Shown here: in pieces, positions 1 to 5,535 of the stretch | Position numbering within the stretch: position 1 is the stretch's first letter | Layout: each line of letters opens with the position of its first letter | From: Balneolales bacterium | GTDB taxonomy: Bacteria; Bacteroidota; Rhodothermia; Balneolales; Natronogracilivirgulaceae | Length of the DNA stretch: 5,683 nucleotides | NCBI GenBank assembly: GCA_007131535.1 | Contig: SLQI01000340.1 | Coordinates: 1-5,683, forward strand | Reading direction: 5' to 3' | Made by a program: the position numbers and the translations under genes | Notes under the pieces: generated by a model | What the model was told of the DNA's origin: nothing | The model's input: only the letters and a program-made list of their open reading frames with translations | The model's database searches: none

Positions 1-674
1 CTCAGCGCCCTGCGTGGCAATTGATAGCGCACGGAACCGGTGGTTATCAACGGCTCTATTGATGTATAGTTATCAACGCATTGGTCGGCAATGCGTTTCA
101 GTTTCAGTTCTATCTGCTCCAGGCGTTGTGCGTCGGTCTCCGGATCAGGAGCCCGATCTCTGACGTGCAAAATATACAGCGTTTCAACCCCCTCTAATGC
201 CGTACTCAGATAGGGCATGACTTTACGATCCGTCTCCTGAAAGTCCGTGGCATACATAACCGTTTTCAGCTGTGAACCGGCCTCCAGATAGGGACTGGAT
301 TTGTAAATCAATACCGGTACATCACAAATACGGAGTATATCGGAATCCGGACTTCCCAGGATGGTCCGTTTGATGATATTTTTTTTCTGCCATTTCAGGC
401 TCAAATAATCCACGTTGAGATCATTGGCCAGCATACAGACCTGTTCGGCAATATTTCCTTTACGAATGACGGGCTCCGCCTTTATGCCCTCATTTTCAAA
501 TAAATTCCCGATTTCCTGCAGCGCACGGAGTGCCTTTTGTTTTTTATCATTGCCGGTTATGATATGGCACAAGTAAACTTTTTCAGTTTTAAAATAGGTA
601 ATGAAACCCGCCATATCTGCCAGCCTTTGCCGGGACTCCTTCAGGCTAAGCGGCAACAAGGTTGTTTTAAGCAT
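1..674 (-). CDS. tandem universal stress protein (UspA family), 3' end outside the window
   Basis: I translated this gene by hand from the minus strand. It opens at ATG (complement of 672-674) and stays open for 224 codons to the left edge, so the C-terminus is missing. An in-frame TGA lies about 30 nt upstream of this ATG with no other ATG between, which fixes the start; only a weak GAG precedes it. Two Usp-like units are visible. Residues 1-126 end in a GS followed by a DVPVLIYKS strand, as in Usp folds. The second unit begins near residue 136 with LKTVMYATDF, carrying the conserved Asp (D144), and runs into VETLYILHV. In unit 1 the usual early Asp is absent (LLPLSLKE), and the GxxG part of the nucleotide loop is replaced by KWQKKN, leaving only G107-S108, so unit 1 probably does not bind ATP in the standard way. 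Usp proteins are cytoplasmic stress proteins; the specific role here is unknown. Confidence 0.8.
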   Translation of the reverse strand, partial: MLKTTLLPLSLKESRQRLADMAGFITYFKTEKVYLCHIITGNDKKQKALRALQEIGNLFENEGIKAEPVIRKGNIAEQVCMLANDLNVDYLSLKWQKKNIIKRTILGSPDSDILRICDVPVLIYKSSPYLEAGSQLKTVMYATDFQETDRKVMPYLSTALEGVETLYILHVRDRAPDPETDAQRLEQIELKLKRIADQCVDNYTSIEPLITTGSVRYQLPRRAL

Positions 675-727
675 ATTCTCATTTTTGGAAAAATAGTACG
701 ATCACCAGTCAATTTAGTGGAAGAAAC

Positions 728-757
728 ATTAAAACCATAAATTTTGCATGTTTTCAA
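728..757 (-). promoter_or_regulatory. possible promoter for the universal stress protein gene
   Basis: On the minus strand a TTGAAA hexamer (complement of 752-757) is followed after 18 bp by TTTAAT (complement of 728-733). This would start transcription near 720 and give a leader of about 45 nt before the ATG at 674. It is a pattern match in an AT-rich spacer, and Bacteroidota sigma factors often use a different -7/-33 consensus, so it is tentative. Confidence 0.25.
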
Positions 758-862
758 GATCCACATTACATAACTGATTTTGATAATTCTCCGGCTTTTT
801 CGTTACCTAATTTCCCAATAAGCTATACGGGCAATGCTAATATTCTATGAATTCTATCGTTT

Positions 863-889
863 TTGAGCCTGAAAAAATTTAACTATACT
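863..889 (+). promoter_or_regulatory. possible promoter of the zinc-ribbon/lipoprotein pair, may give a leaderless mRNA
   Basis: TATACT at 884-889 is a good -10 match. TTGAGC at 863-868 lies 15 bp upstream, shorter than the ideal spacing. Only five bases separate the -10 box from the ATG at 895, so initiation at the usual distance would fall on or next to the start codon. No Shine-Dalgarno-like purine run precedes that ATG, which fits leaderless translation. Confidence 0.3.
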
Positions 890-894
890 CTAAT

Positions 895-1053
895 ATGAGT
901 CAAAAGGAATGTCCTTCTTGTGCATTAGAGGTAGCTCAGGATGCAGATGAGTGCCCTTACTGCCAATATGAGTTTCCCGATGACCCCGGCAACATATCAT
1001 ATTTTATCATCTTGTTGATGATCGGTTTACTTTTACTCTGGATGCTATTTTAA
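895..1053 (+). CDS. zinc-ribbon microprotein with a C-terminal membrane helix
   Basis: A 52-residue protein runs from ATG 895 to TAA 1051-1053. Residues 6-9 are CPSC and residues 20-23 are CPYC, a two-knuckle zinc-ribbon arrangement (CxxC, 10 residues, CxxC) typical of small zinc-ribbon domains. An acidic linker (FPDDPG, 27-32) leads into one hydrophobic helix (about residues 34-52) that reaches the C-terminus, so it is probably a tail-anchored inner-membrane protein with the zinc ribbon in the cytoplasm. The codon pattern, the intact paired CxxC motifs and the clean helix argue that this short frame is real. It lies 10 bp upstream of the lipoprotein gene on the same strand, so the two are probably co-transcribed. 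The function is not known; a scaffold or sensor role would be speculation. Confidence 0.75.
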   Translation: MSQKECPSCALEVAQDADECPYCQYEFPDDPGNISYFIILLMIGLLLLWMLF

Positions 1054-1063
1054 TCCTTTAATT

Positions 1064-1831
1064 ATGATCATTTCTATTTTGAAGAAAATTTCGCTGCCCC
1101 TCGTGCTGTTCACTGCTCTATACCTGACCGGCTGTGAGGAGCCTACTCAGGAGTTCGGAACCCAGCATACTTCAGATGATATCGAGTTCGGCAATGGCTT
1201 TGTTAATCTTTGGGTTGAAAAAGATACCGATGACTCCCCATACAGACTATTGGCCTTAGCTGATGACATCATATTGATCACCCCCCCTGAAGAAGAAACC
1301 TCGGTAACGCTTCCCTGGCCGGATGATATTGATCCGATAGCCCCTTACCGTCATTTTCGTTTTTACTACCTGCCGAATGGGCACGGACCGTCGGGACTCG
1401 ACGTTCCGCAATTTAAATTCAGAGCTTACCTTATTGATGAGGAGGAGCGGGAAGATTTAAAAGACGCCGACGAGCAAACCCGGATTGAAACACCGGACGA
1501 TCAGTTATTACCGGAAGATTTTGAGCTGTTGAACCGAGACGACTTTCCCCCGGTCGGTAGCCAGTGGGTAAATCCCAACCTAAATGATCTCGAGAGTAAC
1601 TTCCAATATGCCTATGCGTGGGGCTTTAACGACGGTGAATTGATTTATCTCGAAACCATGCTCAGCCTGGAAGTCTTAACCCAGCGGCCCGATGGAGTAC
1701 TTGAAATCGCTCAACCTAATGCGGTCCATAGTGAAGGATACTATCCATTTCTGTCCTACATCTCCTTTAGTGACGGCTCCAACCAGTTTTTTATGGGTAT
1801 GCAGGAATTTGGTTTTCGCGCAGGCAACTGA
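1064..1831 (+). CDS. lipoprotein resembling the TTHB210-like/DUF5602 group
   Basis: A 255-residue protein has a classic lipoprotein signal: positive residues K7-K8, a hydrophobic stretch 9-21 and a lipobox LTGC with Cys24 as the lipidated residue. The acidic residues after it (CEEP) are compatible with outer-membrane or surface sorting in Bacteroidota, but this is inferred. The mature part is strongly acidic. Three stretches look, from memory, like TTHB210-like/DUF5602 proteins: residues 105-130 (NGHGPSGLDVPQFKFRAYLI and then EEERE), 164-205 (VGSQWVNP, then WGFNDGELIYLETML) and a C-terminal GYYP...YISFSDG segment (225-238). The His-rich HFDFHFY-type core I associate with that group is changed here to QFKFRAY, so this looks like a diverged member. 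Function is unknown. It follows the zinc-ribbon gene by 10 bp and probably shares its transcript. Confidence 0.75.
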   Translation: MIISILKKISLPLVLFTALYLTGCEEPTQEFGTQHTSDDIEFGNGFVNLWVEKDTDDSPYRLLALADDIILITPPEEETSVTLPWPDDIDPIAPYRHFRFYYLPNGHGPSGLDVPQFKFRAYLIDEEEREDLKDADEQTRIETPDDQLLPEDFELLNRDDFPPVGSQWVNPNLNDLESNFQYAYAWGFNDGELIYLETMLSLEVLTQRPDGVLEIAQPNAVHSEGYYPFLSYISFSDGSNQFFMGMQEFGFRAGN

Positions 1832-1854
1832 TTCGTGTTAATCCATAATCACTA

Positions 1855-1883
1855 TTGAACCCGCCTTCGATATTTACTACCTT
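1855..1883 (+). promoter_or_regulatory. possible promoter of tRNA-Leu
   Basis: TTGAAC (1855-1860) and TACCTT (1878-1883) are separated by exactly 17 bp. The -10 segment continues as TACCTTTTG, close to the Bacteroidota TAnnTTTG consensus. It would start transcription about 25 nt before the mature tRNA. No terminator is visible between the lipoprotein stop and this point, so read-through from that gene is also possible. Confidence 0.35.
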
Positions 1884-1913
1884 TTGTTGATGTAGACATT
1901 TGATGAAAACCAT

Positions 1914-1995
1914 GCCGGAGTGGCGGAACTGGTAGACGCGCGCGACTCAAAATCGCGTGGCTTCGGCCGTGTGGGTTCGAGTCCCACCTCCGGTA
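1914..1995 (+). tRNA. tRNA-Leu (anticodon CAA)
   Basis: An 82-nt class II tRNA folds fully by eye. The acceptor GCCGGAG pairs with CTCCGGT (1988-1994, with a G-T end pair), and A1995 is the discriminator. The anticodon stem CGCGA/TCGCG encloses the loop CTCAAAA, giving anticodon CAA, which reads UUG. The long variable arm has the stem GGC-TTCG-GCC, as expected for leucine. The T arm is GTGGG/CCCAC around TTCGAGT. The 3' CCA is not encoded (CAC follows), so it must be added enzymatically. It ends only four bases before a strong terminator. Confidence 0.97.
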
Positions 1996-1999
1996 CACT

Positions 2000-2034
2000 A
2001 AGCTCTGTAAGCTATTGGCTTGCAGAGCTTTTTT
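2000..2034 (+). terminator. intrinsic terminator of tRNA-Leu
   Basis: A 13-bp stem (2000-2012 with 2018-2030, one G-T wobble, otherwise perfect) closes a five-base TATTG loop and runs directly into a six-T tract (2029-2034). It begins four bases past the tRNA 3' end, so it ends the tRNA transcript. The stem is followed by T on the plus strand only. Confidence 0.9.
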
Positions 2035-2060
2035 ATGGGATTTTAACACGGAGAGAATAA

Positions 2061-2206
2061 AGTGTAAGCCGATTTTTGCGGAAGTCTCTCAGGCAGTAGG
2101 TATATTGACTAATCAACAATATTGAGCCCATCTTAGCTTCGTGGTCTTTTCTGTATGACTTCCTGTTAGTGTTAAAACCTCAGTTCGATTAATATTTGCT
2201 TACACT
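2061..2206. repeat. 146-bp segment with terminal inverted repeats, possibly MITE-like
   Basis: AGTGTAAGC at 2061-2069 is perfectly inverted at 2198-2206. Extending inward, 13 of the terminal 16 bases match (2061-2076 against the complement of 2191-2206). The interior has no open reading frame of note. The flanks share only AA on either side, so no clear target-site duplication supports transposition. It could be the remnant of a small non-autonomous element inserted downstream of the tRNA, or a chance inverted repeat in AT-rich DNA. Confidence 0.35.
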
Positions 2207-2297
2207 AAGGTCCGACTAAAAGTTTGTAATTATCCTACAGAAGGCTTTGTGCCACGACTTATTACGGGATGTACAATTTTTGTAAGGTAGCCTATGA

Positions 2298-2490
2298 ATA
2301 TCCATTACCGTCGGCTTCAGCCGACGGTTGTACGGCTCCCACAAAGTTATGGGGCTTTAGCCCCGAAATGGTAGTTTTATTTATATTGAAAATCCTTCCC
2401 TGCAGAGACACCTCGGTTTGAAAAGAGGGATGGCTGAAATTGTGGTGCAAGAGCGGAAAGGTGTTGACTGAAGTCAACGGAAATGTATGA
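2298..2490. repeat. REP-like element: cluster of four hairpins with inverted, covarying ends
   Basis: Four stem-loops with four-base loops lie in line. The first is a 9-bp stem around TTCA (2307-2328). The second is GGGGC-TTTA-GCCCC (2351-2364). The third is a decayed CCTC...GAGG stem around TTGA (2411-2428). The fourth is GTTGAC-TGAA-GTCAAC (2463-2478). Read on the minus strand, the last hairpin and its flank match the first one: both fit ATnCATTnCCGTnGnCTTCAGnC, then nAC. Two stem pairs differ between copies by double, pairing-preserving changes (C-G to T-A and G-C to A-T). This is the layout of REP/BIME-type repeats, which in other bacteria are mobilised by RAYT (TnpA-REP) proteins; no such gene is in the window. 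Exact borders are uncertain and the element may extend to about 2570. Confidence 0.6.
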
Positions 2491-2596
2491 ATGCGAAGCT
2501 GAAAACTGACAACTCCCTCCACAAACAAACCAGCAACAGGCATCACATTTACCCAAAGCCACCGTCTGGTCGATAAAAAATTTAGAATCGAACTAA

Positions 2597-2617
2597 GGTT
2601 TAAAGCTTAATTAAACC
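2597..2617 (-). terminator. weak hairpin downstream of the symporter gene, possible terminator
   Basis: GGTTTAA (2597-2603) pairs with TTAAACC (2611-2617) around a seven-base loop, starting 13 bp past the symporter stop on the minus strand. The stem is AT-rich, and the nearest T run on that strand comes about 20 bases later, so termination here would be inefficient. It could instead be a chance palindrome. Confidence 0.3.
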
Positions 2618-2629
2618 GTATTCCTAAGT

Positions 2630-4261
2630 CTATTTCTCATCGGGCTTACGCAACCCCACCGGCGGGCAAACCCGTTGGGTAAGCCTCGAAACCACCATAA
2701 TCGTCACCAGTCCCGATACCATGGCCAGGGTTCGGAACGGGAACATGATGATTCCTTCTTCAACCATCGGATAGGGAATTGTCATAGGGATGCCGAGGGT
2801 GGGCTCTCCGCCTCCGAAACGGAGTATAAGCGAAACGGAAAAACCGGCAATAGAGCCGTAGGTGTTGGCCTTTTTATCAAACAGCGCTGTAACGAGCTGC
2901 GGAAACAAGATGGCGTAGACCAGGTCACTGCACAGAAACCACAGCTCATACACACTTTTTACCTGAAGCGCCAGCAGAGTTGCGGATATCCCGACAATCC
3001 AGATAATACGTCGGATAATTTTGATCAGCGCTTCACTGCTGATATCCGGACGGAGCAAGGGGCGATACACATTCCAGGAAGCCATCGAAGATGCCGACAA
3101 TATGGAGGAATCAACCGAGGACATCACCGCCGCGGCGATGGCACCTAACCCCAATACCGCAACTACCGGCGGGGTGAGGTATTGAACCACGTACGGCAGC
3201 ACCAACGCCGGACTTTCCGGGGGGATAGCTCCGGCATCTTCCCAGGATACCACATCCCCGATCATGCCGATAATCACGGCCGGAATAGCGGCTATAATGC
3301 ACACAAACCCGGCGAATATGGAAAGCCACATCGCTGTTTTCTCGTCTTTGGACGAAAGCACCCGCTGGAAATAAACCTGCCACGGGATCCCCCCGAGCAT
3401 CAACAACAGCATGGAGTCCCACCAGAGCCAATAGCTGTTGCCCCAGACTTCATGGCGCCAGCCATCTAACGGCGGCATGAATGAGGCCAATACCCCTTTA
3501 TTGTCATTGTAAGCGGACCAGGCGGCATCCCATCCGTCTACATAAGTTAACGCGAAGGGCACCACCAGAACCAAACCGCCGACCAGCAGTATCAGCTGTA
3601 AAATATCAGTAAAAGCCACCGACCACATCCCGCCCACTGCCGTGTAGATGATGGCTACCACCGCGGAAATGATAATCGAGGTGCTGAAATCCAGTCCCAG
3701 TATGGTACCAAAGGTTGTGCCCAATGCGGTCAGAATTGCGGCTGTCCAGAAAATTTCGGCGGTAACGGCCGGCAGGGAAAGTACAGCTCCCATATTGCGT
3801 CCGAAGCGCTGCCGAAGCGGATCGATGACCGTGGTAAATTCATACCGGCGCATTTTGCGGGCGAAGAAGATCCCGCCGAGTATGAGGCTGATCGAATAGC
3901 CCCACGGCGCCTGAACCCAGGCCAGCCCGTCGGACATTGTGTATTCGGCTGATCCGTTGATGTAGCCACCCCCTACCCAGGTAGCGCTCATCGTAAATAC
4001 AGCAACCATTAATGGCATTCCCCTGCCGGCCAGAATGATGTCTTGTATCCGGTTTGAGGCGCGGACCCGCGCAGCATACAAGCCAATGAAAAAAATCAGG
4101 GCATAGAATACCATCATGGAGAGGTAGCCGGGCCAATATAAATCCCGCTCCGTATCGTAAAATTCGGCAAACACGCCGACCAAAAGCATTACCACCAGCA
4201 GGATCAAAACCGGATAGGCGGCAGGCCGGGTGGTTGTATCTGAACTGTGATTATTTAACAC
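2630..4261 (-). CDS. sodium:solute symporter of the SSS family, closely like the choline transporter SLC5A7/CHT1
   Basis: A 543-residue, multi-helix inner-membrane protein of the sodium/solute symporter family is predicted to couple sodium entry to solute uptake. The resemblance to animal CHT1, compared from memory, is strong in every signature block: WVGGGYINGSAE (95-106), GLAWVQAPWGYSISLILGG (112-130), LLMLGGIPWQVYFQRVLSS (286-304), AAAVMSSVDSSILSASS (376-392), LCSDLVYAILFPQL (443-456) and GGEP (484-487). E486 matches the glutamate reported as important in CHT1, and D384 matches the Asp of its SSADSS motif. Relative to CHT1 it has an extra N-terminal hydrophobic helix (about 16-34) before the first shared helix. 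The start is GTG (complement of 4259-4261); a TGA lies directly upstream and the next ATG (M25) would cut the first helix. No Shine-Dalgarno is visible. The substrate may be choline or another small organic solute; no betaine-synthesis genes are nearby to settle it. Confidence 0.9.
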   Translation of the reverse strand: MLNNHSSDTTTRPAAYPVLILLVVMLLVGVFAEFYDTERDLYWPGYLSMMVFYALIFFIGLYAARVRASNRIQDIILAGRGMPLMVAVFTMSATWVGGGYINGSAEYTMSDGLAWVQAPWGYSISLILGGIFFARKMRRYEFTTVIDPLRQRFGRNMGAVLSLPAVTAEIFWTAAILTALGTTFGTILGLDFSTSIIISAVVAIIYTAVGGMWSVAFTDILQLILLVGGLVLVVPFALTYVDGWDAAWSAYNDNKGVLASFMPPLDGWRHEVWGNSYWLWWDSMLLLMLGGIPWQVYFQRVLSSKDEKTAMWLSIFAGFVCIIAAIPAVIIGMIGDVVSWEDAGAIPPESPALVLPYVVQYLTPPVVAVLGLGAIAAAVMSSVDSSILSASSMASWNVYRPLLRPDISSEALIKIIRRIIWIVGISATLLALQVKSVYELWFLCSDLVYAILFPQLVTALFDKKANTYGSIAGFSVSLILRFGGGEPTLGIPMTIPYPMVEEGIIMFPFRTLAMVSGLVTIMVVSRLTQRVCPPVGLRKPDEK

Positions 4262-4351
4262 CGGTCAGCTAATTTTACAGGAAGTTGTTCGCCCCGATTG
4301 ATTAAAACTAACTCAGCATATTGAAAAAGATGAGAAAACACAACGTACTAC

Positions 4352-4384
4352 ACCGGAATTCCAACCATAGCTCGTAGTTCCGGT
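4352..4384. other. hairpin between the ytxJ-like gene and the symporter gene
   Basis: ACCGGAA (4352-4358) and TTCCGGT (4378-4384) form a perfect 7-bp stem with a 19-base loop. On the minus strand it lies about 40 bp past the ytxJ-like stop, where a terminator would be expected, but no T tract follows on that strand; the T-rich flank is on the plus side. It may be a weak terminator or an element in the symporter leader. Confidence 0.3.
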
Positions 4385-4425
4385 TTTGATTTTGCCCCGG
4401 CCCGGGTTAGTGTCTCGTAATGCTG

Positions 4426-4815
4426 TTATCTTACTTCTTCTCTGATGAGTTCGGCTGTAATCTCTCCATGGGAAGCATTTTTTACCACCTTACCATCCCG
4501 TATGATGATCAACTGTGGCGAGGCGTGCCGGATACCACTGAGTTGCGCAATACGATCAGAAACCGGTCGGTTTTGGATCACATCAACAAAATAAAAATTC
4601 GCTTTATCAGCCAGTTCATCCAACACGGATTCTACCCGGCTTTGGGAAAAACTGCACACCGCGCACCGGTAACTGTGTTTATAAACAACATGAATTCCAT
4701 CCTTTTGATTGAATATTACATCGATCTCGTCGGGTTTTTGTGGTATGATCCAATTCCTGGAAAGTTCCGGGGTTTGGCCGGTCATTAAGTTTTTAAAGGT
4801 ACTGAATACGCTCAT
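4426..4815 (-). CDS. ytxJ: YtxJ-family (bacilliredoxin-like) thioredoxin-fold protein with a CAVC site
   Basis: A 129-residue cytoplasmic protein has no signal peptide or membrane helix. The order of features matches YtxJ/DUF2847: NWIIPQ (21-26), the strand IHVVYKHSYRC (41-51) leading to the active site, FYFVDVIQNRPVSDRIA (74-90), then HASPQLIIIRDGKVVKNASH (97-116) containing the cis-proline P100. YtxJ proteins belong to the bacillithiol redox system, where they are thought to remove bacillithiol from mixed disulfides on proteins, usually with one active-site cysteine. Here the site reads C51-A-V-C54, which gives a thioredoxin-like second cysteine. The length is close to the family norm. The start ATG (complement of 4813-4815) lacks a Shine-Dalgarno, as is common in Bacteroidota. 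The gene stands alone between the acetyltransferase and the symporter, both on the same strand with gaps of over 160 bp. Confidence 0.85.
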   Translation of the reverse strand: MSVFSTFKNLMTGQTPELSRNWIIPQKPDEIDVIFNQKDGIHVVYKHSYRCAVCSFSQSRVESVLDELADKANFYFVDVIQNRPVSDRIAQLSGIRHASPQLIIIRDGKVVKNASHGEITAELIREEVR

Positions 4816-4859
4816 TACTGTTTGGTTAAATTCGTGTTTCCTGCTACCCAGTTAGAAGG

Positions 4860-4883
4860 GTTTTACAATCGCTCGTTTTACAA
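4860..4883 (-). repeat. 9-bp direct repeat upstream of ytxJ, possible operator
   Basis: On the minus strand TTGTAAAAC occurs twice, perfectly, separated by GAGCGA (period 15 bp), ending 44 bp before the ytxJ start. It lies downstream of a TATAAT-like box, so it would be inside the leader or the early transcribed region. Direct repeats of this kind can be binding sites for a dimeric regulator, but no regulator gene is in the window and the spacing is not a whole number of helical turns. Confidence 0.3.
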
Positions 4884-4921
4884 AGCCCCTGTTGCTAAAT
4901 GCTAAAATCTACGAAGGCCTG

Positions 4922-4927
4922 ATTATA
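4922..4927 (-). promoter_or_regulatory. possible -10 box for ytxJ
   Basis: A perfect TATAAT is present on the minus strand, 106 bp before the ytxJ start. No recognisable -35 hexamer lies 16-18 bp upstream of it, so this is only a partial promoter match in the gap after the acetyltransferase gene. Confidence 0.25.
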
Positions 4928-4989
4928 ATACACGGCCCGCAACTCTTTATTGTTATATATTAGGGATTCCGCGATAAGTCATAGTTGAT

Positions 4990-5535
4990 TTAAGCCTCCT
5001 CCGGTTCCCACAACAGTAACCACATCCTCCCGAACTCCGGATCATCGAACAACCTGACATATCTGAATCCGGCCTTTTCGAATGAATTCCGGGCTCGCAG
5101 GTTTTCTGACTGTGTGCAGATCATCAATCGCCGATCAGGCCATTCCGACCTTAACTCGTTCACCAATAGCTGCAGAGCATTTGTACCAACTCCCCACCCG
5201 ATATAATCCGAATCGCCGATGGCTATATCGATGTCGACAATATCTTCCGGGAGATCCGTCAAACCAGCTTCCCGAAGTTCCCGGTCTTCCGGAACCTGCC
5301 ATCGAATATAGCCAACGGGTTTATCGTTTACTTCAATAATAAGCTCCCCGCCATCATTCGGTGGTACCGAAAGCTCAGGTATGGTTTTATCAGGATGCCC
5401 CCACCACTTGATCACTTGAGGCTCATATAACCAGCTTTTCAAAATAGGTCTATCCGTTCCCGCCTCATAAGGACGCAGCCTCAAGGTATATGGTTTATTC
5501 CTGAGCCTAACCGTCGTCACTGGGAGATAATTCAT
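4990..5535 (-). CDS. GNAT-family N-acetyltransferase, AAC(6')-like
   Basis: A 181-residue cytoplasmic enzyme is predicted to transfer an acetyl group from acetyl-CoA to an amine. The GNAT core is clear. YTLRLRPYE (16-24) is the first strand. WLYEPQVIKWWGHPD (35-49) resembles the WLNRSHIVEWWG segment of AAC(6')-Ib-type aminoglycoside acetyltransferases. VGYIRWQ (74-80) and VDIDIAIGD (100-108) are core strands. IGWGVGTNAL (112-121) is the acetyl-CoA pyrophosphate loop (Q/RxxGxG type), and NLRARNSFEKAGF (145-157) is the conserved C-terminal motif. The substrate cannot be read from sequence; many such chromosomal genes are not resistance enzymes. The start is ATG (complement of 5533-5535), preceded at six bases by AGGGGG, the best Shine-Dalgarno-like site in the window. 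An in-frame TAA abuts the ATG, so no longer form is possible. Confidence 0.88.
   Translation of the reverse strand: MNYLPVTTVRLRNKPYTLRLRPYEAGTDRPILKSWLYEPQVIKWWGHPDKTIPELSVPPNDGGELIIEVNDKPVGYIRWQVPEDRELREAGLTDLPEDIVDIDIAIGDSDYIGWGVGTNALQLLVNELRSEWPDRRLMICTQSENLRARNSFEKAGFRYVRLFDDPEFGRMWLLLWEPEEA

Larger units (their letters stand above)
2035..2629. other. 595-bp non-coding region between convergent transcription units
   Basis: I find no convincing gene in this stretch between the tRNA-Leu terminator and the 3' end of the symporter gene. The short open frames in it on the minus strand run through hairpin repeats and show no protein-like features. What it holds is structure: a segment bounded by inverted repeats (2061-2206), a REP-like hairpin cluster (2298-2490), a further perfect 9-bp inverted pair (TTTTAACAC at 2041-2049 and its complement at 2169-2177) and a weak hairpin near the symporter stop. 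The stretches 2207-2297 and 2491-2596 show nothing I can name. Confidence 0.7.

Noticed and set aside
45..77. Two copies of GTTATCAACG at 45-54 and 68-77
   Set aside because: They lie inside the stress protein coding frame, encode different residues in context and are only 10 bp, so chance is likely.
537..740. 67-codon plus-strand frame
   Set aside because: It is antisense to the start of the universal stress protein gene, whose frame has clear family features.
1914..1995. tRNA-Leu as an integration site with a downstream attR copy
   Set aside because: I found no second copy of the tRNA 3' end in the window and no integrase gene, so there is no evidence for an integrated element.
1852..2049. 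65-codon minus-strand open frame
   Set aside because: It runs antisense through the tRNA-Leu gene and its terminator. The WDSNPHGRSH...LPVPPLRH sequence is the usual artefact of translating a tRNA backwards.
2292..2562. Two overlapping minus-strand frames of 84 and 61 codons
   Set aside because: Both read through the hairpin repeat cluster, overlap each other in different frames, and have no domain or signal features; they are explained by the repeat.
2675..4136. Several frames of 79-157 codons on both strands
   Set aside because: All lie inside the symporter gene in other frames; the symporter has unambiguous family motifs along its whole length.
4420..4788. 122-codon plus-strand frame
   Set aside because: It is antisense to the YtxJ-like gene, which has the family motifs.
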